This document shows positions 26,804 to 32,117 of a stretch of 32,117 nucleotides of DNA, piece by piece; position 1 is the stretch's first letter; every line of letters begins with the position of its first letter. Below the pieces are notes generated by a model, which was not told where the DNA came from, did not search any database, and saw only the letters and a program-made list of their open reading frames with translations. The DNA is from Clostridia bacterium (lineage in GTDB: Bacteria; Bacillota; Clostridia; Oscillospirales; CAG-272), in assembly GCA_017386965.1 (NCBI GenBank), contig JAFOGE010000173.1:1-32117 (forward strand). The letters run 5' to 3'. The position numbers and the translations under genes were made by a program.

Positions 26804-27591
26804 GCAACGTGCGTATTGTGTCCCTGTATTCCGGATCGAGCGGAAATGCCTTCGTGATCAGCACGCCGAGCGGGGCGATCCTGATCGACGCGGGGAAAAA
26901 TGCCAAGCGTCTTTGCGCAGCCTTGCGCGAGGCGGGGATCGAGGAGAGCAGCATTCGGGCGATCCTCCTGACGCACGAGCATACCGACCATGTCAGTGCG
27001 CTCGCGGTTTGGATCAAGAAGCACCCCATCCCCGTTTATCTGCCCACGGCCTGCCTGCCGCGCTTGGAGTGTGAGCCAACCGTCGCCCCTTATCTTCGCC
27101 CGCATCCGCCCATCTGGACGGAGCAGATCTGCGGAGTGACCGTGACCTCCTTCCCGACACCGCACGATAGCCGCGGATCGGTGGGCTATCGCATCGAGAT
27201 CCCACAGGAGGGCCGGCCCCTCTGCATCGGCTACGCGACCGACCTTGGCTACGTTACGCCCGAGGTCGAGGCGGCACTTACGGGATGCCGCGCGGTCGTA
27301 TTAGAGAGCAATCACGATCCGGAGATGCTGCAGTACGGACCCTATCCGCAGGATCTTAAGCGGCGTATTGCGTCCCGCAGGGGACATCTCTCCAACGGGG
27401 AGAGTGCGCTTCTGGCGGCGCGGCTTTGTGCGAGTGGCACGAGGGGAATCCTTCTGGCGCATCTGAGCCGCGAGAACAACACGCCCGAGCTTGCCTTTGA
27501 CGAGTGCTTCGGCGCCGTTGGCGACGCAGACGTGCGCATCCGCGTGGCAGACCCCGAGGCGATCACCGAGCTTGATTGGGAGGAAGCGTAA
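26800..27591 (+). CDS. MBL-fold metallo-hydrolase, WalJ/YycJ type
   Basis: A 263-aa protein of the metallo-beta-lactamase fold. The metal motif LTHEHTDH (H59, H61, D63, H64) is complete, and SLYSGSSGNAFVI at the start, D30, SNHDPEML and LLAHLSRENNTPE further on are characteristic of the YycJ/WalJ group. In Bacillus this protein is linked to the WalKR cell-wall regulon and to mismatch repair as a 5'-exonuclease. That role is known for relatives only. The start at 26800 overlaps the previous stop; an earlier in-frame start lies inside the upstream gene and is rejected. RlmH follows with no gap. The pairing of a yycJ-like gene with rlmH is common in Bacillota. Confidence 0.87.
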   Translation: MSNVRIVSLYSGSSGNAFVISTPSGAILIDAGKNAKRLCAALREAGIEESSIRAILLTHEHTDHVSALAVWIKKHPIPVYLPTACLPRLECEPTVAPYLRPHPPIWTEQICGVTVTSFPTPHDSRGSVGYRIEIPQEGRPLCIGYATDLGYVTPEVEAALTGCRAVVLESNHDPEMLQYGPYPQDLKRRIASRRGHLSNGESALLAARLCASGTRGILLAHLSRENNTPELAFDECFGAVGDADVRIRVADPEAITELDWEEA

Positions 27592-28071
27592 ATGATACAG
27601 GTAACCGTTATTACCGTCGGGGGACTGAAGGAGTCCTACTGGCGTGACGCCGTTGCGGAATACGAAAAACGGCTTTCTGCCTTCTGCAAGCCGACAATCC
27701 TCCAGCTGAAGGAGGCAAGGCTTCCGGAGGACCCCTCCCAGGGGGAGGTGCGCGCCGCGCTTGCTGAGGAGGGCAAGCGGATCCTCGCCGCCATTCCGCC
27801 AAGGGCCTATTGTATTGCTCTTTGCGTGGAGGGAAAGCAGCTTTCCTCCGAGGCGCTCGCGGCAAGGCTTGGGCAGGTGCTTGCCGAAAACGGGCAGCTC
27901 TGCCTCATCATCGGCTCCTCACACGGGCTTGCCGAGGAGGTCAAGGCGGCCTGTCGGATGCGCCTGTCGGTGTCCGAATTGACCTTTCCGCATCAGATGA
28001 TGCGCGTCCTGCTCCTGGAGGTGCTTTACCGGTGCTTTTCCATCCTGAAGGGGACGAAATATCACAAATAG
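27592..28071 (+). CDS. rlmH: 23S rRNA (pseudouridine1915-N3)-methyltransferase
   Basis: A 159-aa SPOUT methyltransferase that methylates pseudouridine 1915 in helix 69 of 23S rRNA. The length equals that of known RlmH proteins. The SAM-binding knot region LIIGSSHGL (the family usually has GGAxGL) and the highly conserved C-terminus FPHQMMRVLLLEVLYRCFSI with final KGTKYHK are clear. The ATG follows directly on the TAA of the MBL gene. The ribosome site GGGAGGAAG lies within the end of that gene, so the two are tightly coupled. Confidence 0.95.
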   Translation: MIQVTVITVGGLKESYWRDAVAEYEKRLSAFCKPTILQLKEARLPEDPSQGEVRAALAEEGKRILAAIPPRAYCIALCVEGKQLSSEALAARLGQVLAENGQLCLIIGSSHGLAEEVKAACRMRLSVSELTFPHQMMRVLLLEVLYRCFSILKGTKYHK

Positions 28072-28102
28072 TACGGGAATTTGAAAAAAATACAAAAAGC
28101 CC

Positions 28103-28132
28103 TTGCAAGGGGCGTTGAATCTGTGCTATAAT
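28103..28132 (+). promoter_or_regulatory. Promoter of prfB
   Basis: TTGCAA (28103-28108), an 18-bp spacer, and TATAAT (28127-28132) preceded by TGC (extended -10). It lies about 50 bp before the TTG start of prfB. Confidence 0.85.
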
Positions 28133-28182
28133 AAAGAGAAAGACAGCTTATCAGAACGCCCGAGAGGGCGAGGAGGTACCAT

Positions 28183-29292
28183 TTGATCGTTGCATTAGAA
28201 GACGCAAAGTATAAATTGGTCGGCTTGCGCGCGGACATCAAGGAGCTTGGAAACGCGCTGCGGATCGAGGAAACCAAGGAGAGCCTGAAGGATCTGGAGG
28301 CGCAAACGCAGGCCCCCGATTTCTGGAACAACGCCGAAAAATCCAGCAAGGTGCTGCAGGTCGTCAAGCAGGGCCGGGACAAGGTAGAGGGCTACGAGCG
28401 CCTTTGCGCACGTCTGGAGGATGCCATCGCACTTGCGGAGATGGCGATCGAGGAGAATGACGAATCCTTCGTGGAGGAGGTTGAGAGCGAGCTTGCCGCC
28501 ATCCTGGAGGAGGAGGAGCATCGCCGCATCGAGGTTCTGCTCTCCGGAGAATACGATAAGAACAACGCCATTGTGTCCTTCCATCCCGGTGCGGGTGGAA
28601 CCGAGGCGCAGGATTGGGCGCAGATGCTTTACCGCATGATCACGCGCTGGGCGGAGAAGAGCGGCTTTCAGGTCAAGCTCACCGACTGGCTCGACGGCGA
28701 CGGTGCCGGCATCAAGAGTGCTACGGTCATGGTTAACGGACTGAACGCCTACGGCTATCTCAAGAGTGAGAACGGCGTACACCGCTTGGTGCGCGTATCT
28801 CCCTTCGATGCCAACGGACGTCGGCAGACCTCCTTTGCATCCATCGAGGTCATGCCCGAATTCGAGGACGTGGATGCAGTCGTTCTGCGTGACGAGGATC
28901 TGGAGATCACGGCGCATCGCTCCAGCGGCGCGGGCGGTCAGCACATCAACAAGACCGACTCGGCGATCCGCATCGTCCATAAGCCCACGGGCATTGTGGT
29001 GGGATGCCAGACCGAGCGCTCCCAGCTGCAAAACAAGGAAACCGCAATGCGGATGCTCAAATCCAAGCTGATGGAGATCAAGCTCCAGGAGCGTCTGGAT
29101 ACCATCGAGGATATTCAGGGCAACAAGACCAACATCGAGTGGGGCGCACAGATCCGTTCCTACGTATTTATGCCGTACACGTTGGTGAAGGATACGCGGA
29201 CGGGCTTTGAAACGGGAAACATTCAGGCAGTTATGGACGGTGACATTGACGGATTTATCAATGCCTACCTCAAAATGACTTCCGCAAAATAA
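28183..29292 (+). CDS. prfB: Peptide chain release factor 2
   Basis: A 369-aa class I release factor that reads UAA and UGA and triggers peptide release at the ribosome. The peptidyl-hydrolysis motif GGQ is in SSGAGGQHINKTDSA. Other family hallmarks are GAGGTEAQDWA, HRLVRVSPFD and the C-terminal ETGN near residue 345. The SPF-type anticodon element of RF2 is present as SPFDANGRRQTSF. The start is TTG at 28183, set by AGGAGG six bases upstream; no ATG is suitably placed. The whole protein is in one frame, so the programmed CUUUGA frameshift that autoregulates many RF2 genes is absent. It has its own promoter. Confidence 0.95.
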   Translation: MIVALEDAKYKLVGLRADIKELGNALRIEETKESLKDLEAQTQAPDFWNNAEKSSKVLQVVKQGRDKVEGYERLCARLEDAIALAEMAIEENDESFVEEVESELAAILEEEEHRRIEVLLSGEYDKNNAIVSFHPGAGGTEAQDWAQMLYRMITRWAEKSGFQVKLTDWLDGDGAGIKSATVMVNGLNAYGYLKSENGVHRLVRVSPFDANGRRQTSFASIEVMPEFEDVDAVVLRDEDLEITAHRSSGAGGQHINKTDSAIRIVHKPTGIVVGCQTERSQLQNKETAMRMLKSKLMEIKLQERLDTIEDIQGNKTNIEWGAQIRSYVFMPYTLVKDTRTGFETGNIQAVMDGDIDGFINAYLKMTSAK

Positions 29293-29322
29293 AGCAAAGC
29301 AAAAACGATCCGGAGGTTTATC

Positions 29323-29685
29323 ATGGAAAAGGAAACGATGTTTTACAGAATTACCGGAGCGGCCTTGACCGCCGTTTCGATCGCACTGGTGACGGATTAT
29401 ACCATCCGTGCCCGCAAGAAGACGGGCGCCAGTGTTGTCAGTCTGCTGGCAGGGATCGCAGGTCTTGTGGCAGGAGCCGCGATTGCATCCAAGCCCGAGC
29501 GCGACGCGATTCGCCGCCTCAAGGTGGAGAACATGATTGAGGAGGACGATGCCGAGCTGATGGATCAGAACATTTCCGAGGTGCTGGGGCTTGCCGCAGA
29601 CCGCGGAACGCCGGAGCGCGATCATCTGCATAAGATCGAGCTGGATGAGGAAACCTCCATCGAGGATTTCATCTTCGACGCATAA
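29323..29685 (+). CDS. Small membrane protein of unknown function
   Basis: A 120-aa protein with two hydrophobic segments (about 8-26 and 38-56) separated by a short RARKK-containing loop. An acidic soluble tail (about 58-120) is rich in Glu and Asp and ends in EDFIFDA. By charge, the loop and tail are hard to place with certainty. The ATG has a CGGAGG site and the gene lies 30 bp after prfB, so it is probably cotranscribed. A terminator follows. No family was recognised. Confidence 0.75.
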   Translation: MEKETMFYRITGAALTAVSIALVTDYTIRARKKTGASVVSLLAGIAGLVAGAAIASKPERDAIRRLKVENMIEEDDAELMDQNISEVLGLAADRGTPERDHLHKIELDEETSIEDFIFDA

Positions 29686-29707
29686 GAAACGGTCAAAAAA
29701 GGAATCG

Positions 29708-29769
29708 AAAAAGAGAGTTGCTCACATCCTCCCGAGGGAAGGAACGAGCGGCTCTCTCTTTCTATTTTT
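29708..29769 (+). terminator. Terminator after the prfB unit
   Basis: An imperfect outer stem (AAAGAGAG-TT-GCTC against GAGC-GG-CTCTCTCTTT) contains a small inner hairpin (CTCCCGAGGG). It is followed by CTATTTTT. It lies between convergent genes and may also act on the minus strand. Confidence 0.7.
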
Positions 29770-29799
29770 GAGGCTTATACGGGGCGCGTGCCTTCTTCT

Positions 29800-31428
29800 T
29801 CACGCGGGGGGGGGGGGGGTGCCCTCGTATCCCTGTCCGTCCCCTTTGGGAGCGGACTCCAGCTGCTCTCCAATCGCCCGTACGGCGTGGGAGAGATTGC
29901 GACGGATGGGCGCTGTGGAATGCAGATGGTTGCGCTTCTTCATACGCGCGGCTTGCTTACGGATATAGGCGCGGATCTCCTGCTTGCGCTCGGCCGAGGT
30001 CGAGGCATCGGTCAGCTCGGAGAAGAGAAGCGCAAGCTTCAATTCGCCGTGCAGGATGATCTGGGTATCCTTCGGAACCTCCCAGCGCTCCCGCCGATGG
30101 TGGAAGAGCAGGCTGGCATCGGGCACGACCAAGAGCCCCAGGCTCTCACAGCAGGCAAACACCGAGCGGCCGATGGAGGTGTGGCAGTCGGGGAGCAGAA
30201 CGGTGTGCAGGGAGGAGCAGCCCTCAAAGGCACGGTCGTCAATGCGCTTTAGGGTTGTGGGTAGGCTAACCGTTTGCAGCTTTTTGCAATCCGCAAAGGA
30301 GCATTCGCCAAGCTCCCCGAGATTCTTCGGGATGTGGACGGATGTGAGCGAAATGCAACGGCTGATCGCACGGTCGCTGATCTTTTCGATGGTATCGGGG
30401 AGGGAGAGTGCGGCAAGGGAGAAGCAACCGAGCAGGGCTTCCTCATCCAGCACGCGGATCTGTGCGTCCAGGGTGATCTGCTGCAATCCGGAGCAGAAGG
30501 CCAGGGCACGGCGTCCAAGCTCCGTGACGGCGGTCGGGATGCGGATCTGCTCCAAGGCCGAGCAGCCGAGAAATGCAGCGTCACCGATGTGGGTCACGGT
30601 GTCGGGCAGGTCGATTCCTTGCAGGTGCGCACATCCGCAGAAGGCGTTGCCGCCGACGTGAGTGATGCTCCCTGCGATTTCGACCGATTGCAGCTTCAAG
30701 CAATCCGCAAAGGTGTAGTCCGCGATAAAACGCACGTTGGGCGGAATGCGAATCGAGGTCAGCTCACGGCAGCTGCAAAAGGCACCGGTGCCGATGTAGC
30801 CCACGGTGTCGGGCAGATCTGCCTTGGCAAGGTGGGGGCAGGTGGAAAAGGCGTAGCGGCCAATGGTAGTCAGACTTTCCGGGAAGACGACCTTTCGCAA
30901 CGCCGTACAGTTGATGAAGGCACCGTTGCCGATGATCTCCAGCGTGTGCGGAAGTGTGATCTCCTCCAGTGCCGAGCAGTTTGCAAAGGCGTATTCTCCC
31001 ATATGCCCGAGGGAGGCAGGAAGAACGAGGTGATGGAGGGCGGAGCATCCGCGGAAGGCCTTGTTGCCGATCGTATGCAGGGTGCCGGGAAGAATGACGG
31101 ATTTGAGTGACGTGCATTTGCGGAAGGCACTCTCGTCGATGTAGCGCAGTCCGGCGACGAACACGACAACGGAAAGGCTTGTGCAGTCACGGAAGGCACT
31201 GTTGTGGATCGAGGACACGGTCTTGCTCAAAACCAGCTTTTCGAGGCGTCGGTTGCCGCGAAAGGCGTCGCGCGAGATCGTGGTAACGCTTTCGGGGATC
31301 ACGACCTCGGTTGCCTTGCCGTAGTAGCGGACCAGCACGCCGTTTCGGATCTCACAGGATTTGAGAAATTCCGCCTGCGCCGCGTCTTTTTGCGGTTTCG
31401 GGGCGCGGGTACGGAGGGTCTTGTTCAT
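29800..31428 (-). CDS. BspA-type leucine-rich repeat (LRR_5) protein ending in a C14 tract
   Basis: A 542-aa protein. After about 40 residues come 17 consecutive LRR_5/BspA repeats of about 23 residues, each with an AF-x-x-C-x-x-L core (for example AFRDCTSL, AFANCSAL, AFEGCSSL), to about residue 435. A basic helical region follows (about 450-525). No signal peptide or membrane segment is seen, which is unusual because most BspA-like proteins are surface-exposed; it may be cytoplasmic. The start has an AAAGGA site. The last codons, Thr-Pro-Pro-Pro-Pro-Ala-stop, lie in a run of 14 C (G on the + strand), so slippage would change the C-terminus. The gene lies 24 bp downstream of the HprK C-terminal fragment and is probably cotranscribed with it. 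Ligand and function are unknown. Confidence 0.85.
   Translation of the reverse strand: MNKTLRTRAPKPQKDAAQAEFLKSCEIRNGVLVRYYGKATEVVIPESVTTISRDAFRGNRRLEKLVLSKTVSSIHNSAFRDCTSLSVVVFVAGLRYIDESAFRKCTSLKSVILPGTLHTIGNKAFRGCSALHHLVLPASLGHMGEYAFANCSALEEITLPHTLEIIGNGAFINCTALRKVVFPESLTTIGRYAFSTCPHLAKADLPDTVGYIGTGAFCSCRELTSIRIPPNVRFIADYTFADCLKLQSVEIAGSITHVGGNAFCGCAHLQGIDLPDTVTHIGDAAFLGCSALEQIRIPTAVTELGRRALAFCSGLQQITLDAQIRVLDEEALLGCFSLAALSLPDTIEKISDRAISRCISLTSVHIPKNLGELGECSFADCKKLQTVSLPTTLKRIDDRAFEGCSSLHTVLLPDCHTSIGRSVFACCESLGLLVVPDASLLFHHRRERWEVPKDTQIILHGELKLALLFSELTDASTSAERKQEIRAYIRKQAARMKKRNHLHSTAPIRRNLSHAVRAIGEQLESAPKGDGQGYEGTPPPPA
29806..29819. repeat. 14-base G homopolymer at the 3' end of the LRR gene
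   Basis: A run of 14 consecutive G on the + strand (C in the gene) covers the last proline codons of the LRR protein. It is by far the longest homopolymer noticed in the window. Confidence 0.9.
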
Positions 31429-31452
31429 GGATTTTTATCCTTTCTTTCGGGA

Positions 31453-31884
31453 TCAGGAGTCGATGCCCATTTGCTTCATCAGCTGCTTATTGAACTCTTC
31501 TGCGGTGTTGTAGCCCATGCGCTTTTGGCGGTTGTTCATGGCGGCAATCTCCAGAATGATGGCCAGGTTTCGTCCGGGACGGACGGGGACGGTAATGGAC
31601 GGGACGTCGATGCCGAGGATGTTGATGCTTTCCTCCTCCATGCCGAGGCGGTCGTACATCTTTCCCTCCACCCAGTTCTCCACACGGACATTCAGTCCAG
31701 TCTTTACCATATCATCATTCGTCATGGCAATTCTTGCCCAGGCTTCGTCATTTTCTGTCGTTAAATCAATGCTAAACGCATGTTTATGTGTTTCTTCTTC
31801 AGAAGCCATTGCTGTCATACTTGCTGTCAGTGCAAACGCCATCACTGCCGCAGCATAAGTCATCAATCGTTTCTTATTCAACAT
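31453..31884 (-). pseudogene. Chimeric ORF: foreign signal-peptide N-terminus fused to HPr kinase/phosphorylase C-terminus
   Basis: A 143-aa frame in two unlike parts. Residues 1 to about 66 have a signal peptide (cleavage after AMA) and a short polar sequence coded by AT-richer DNA. Residues about 68-143 match the C-terminus of HPr kinase/phosphorylase HprK: WVEGKMYDRLG, then PVRPGRNLAII-x-E-x-AAMN, RQKRMGYN and AEEFNKQL. The HprK Walker A loop and catalytic signature are missing, so this frame cannot be an active HPr kinase. The ATG at 31884 follows AGGGGAGG; an ATG at 31908 precedes that site and is rejected. A good promoter lies upstream. The fusion may be an assembly chimera or a real deletion joining two genes; the intact hprK probably existed on the left-hand genome. 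Confidence 0.8.
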
Positions 31885-31978
31885 ATAATAATTACCTCCC
31901 CTGTGCAAATATTACTCCCCTAACATTCGCACCTTTTCGATTAAATATTACAAATTTATTACATCGTGTTACAAAGTT

Positions 31979-32007
31979 ATTCTATGCCATAAGTGTATAT
32001 TTGTCAA
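31979..32007 (-). promoter_or_regulatory. Promoter of the chimeric ORF
   Basis: On the minus strand, TTGACA (complement of 32002-32007), a 17-bp spacer and TAGAAT (complement of 31979-31984), about 95 bp upstream of the ATG at 31884. It belongs to the AT-richer right-hand segment. Confidence 0.82.
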
Positions 32008-32017
32008 GAAAAAGTTT

Positions 32018-32041
32018 ATGCACGGCTAAGCAGCCGTGCAT
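32018..32041 (-). terminator. Terminator of the RlmB-like gene
   Basis: A 10-bp perfect stem (32018-32027 with 32032-32041) with a 4-nt loop. On the minus strand it is followed by AAACTTTTTC. It starts just after the stop codon of the partial gene at the window edge. Confidence 0.75.
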
Positions 32042-32042
32042 A

Positions 32043-32117
32043 TTACCCTCTTTGTCTTCTCGCTTCATACATCAAAATCGCTGATGCAACCGCTGCATTC
32101 AATGATTCCACCTGACC
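32043..32117 (-). CDS. SpoU/TrmH family rRNA methyltransferase (RlmB-like), last 24 codons
   Basis: The last 24 codons of a gene that starts beyond the window end. The protein end, GQVESLNAAVASAILMYEA followed by RRQRG, is the well-conserved C-terminal motif of SpoU-family 2'-O-ribose methyltransferases such as RlmB (motif 3, SLN-x-x-VA). It ends with TAA and is followed by a terminator. Codon use (TCA, TTG, ACA/AGA-type) differs from the left part of the window, in keeping with a different origin for this end. Confidence 0.8.
   Translation of the reverse strand, partial: GQVESLNAAVASAILMYEARRQRG

Noticed and set aside
1..32117. CRISPR arrays, tRNA or rRNA genes, insertion sequences, phage genes
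   Set aside because: No regularly spaced repeats, cloverleaf sequences, transposase or integrase genes were seen on either strand; the internal repeats all lie inside coding genes.

Overview
The window looks like a chromosomal segment of an uncultured anaerobic Bacillota, most likely a Clostridia lineage. Supporting signs are the housekeeping set (PgsA, RimO, KtrAB, RlmH, RF2, a clostridial-type galactokinase, HprK), strong AGGAGG-type ribosome binding sites, consensus TTGACA/TATAAT promoters, and secreted proteins rich in BIG2, cohesin and dockerin domains. Leu TTA/CTA and Ser TCA codons are almost absent.

Region 1 (1-4812): the C-terminus of a YhaN/SMC-like ATPase on the + strand converges on a minus-strand operon of PHP-domain phosphoesterase, rimO and pgsA. 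The two are separated by a long hairpin terminator. Divergent from the PHP gene is a monocistronic sugar-phosphate isomerase/epimerase-like TIM barrel with its own promoter and terminator.

Region 2 (5039-21093), the notable part: a three-gene + strand operon. (A) A 485-aa membrane-anchored protein has one cohesin-like domain outside and an acidic tail inside. (B) A 4235-aa secreted subtilisin-like protease carries an intact catalytic triad, a beta-helix, a C-type-lectin-like domain, four large BIG2/propeller/Big_5 modules, Fn3, and a C-terminal type I dockerin. (C) A 570-aa secreted scaffold carries three cohesin-like domains, one BIG2 and its own divergent dockerin. A and B overlap by ATGA; C follows 28 bp after B. 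Anchor, scaffold and dockerin-bearing enzyme together look like a compact cellulosome-like assembly built around a giant protease, with no glycoside hydrolase in the cluster. The complex is inferred from domain architecture.

Region 3 (21218-29769): a perfect promoter drives KtrB-KtrA potassium uptake. It is followed by a membrane HELGH protein, a membrane protein with a PH-like start, a divergent galactokinase, a small three-TM protein, a WalJ/YycJ-type MBL hydrolase, RlmH, then RF2 (prfB, TTG start, no programmed frameshift) with its own promoter, and a small membrane protein.

Region 4 (29762-32117), minus strand: a 17-repeat BspA-type LRR protein whose last codons run through a 14-base G/C homopolymer. 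Upstream of it is the C-terminus of HPr kinase/phosphorylase, fused in frame to an unrelated signal-peptide N-terminus. Beyond it lie AT-richer DNA and the last 24 codons of an RlmB-like SpoU methyltransferase. The base composition and gene content change abruptly near 31.69 kb, so the right end may be an assembly chimera or a real rearrangement junction.
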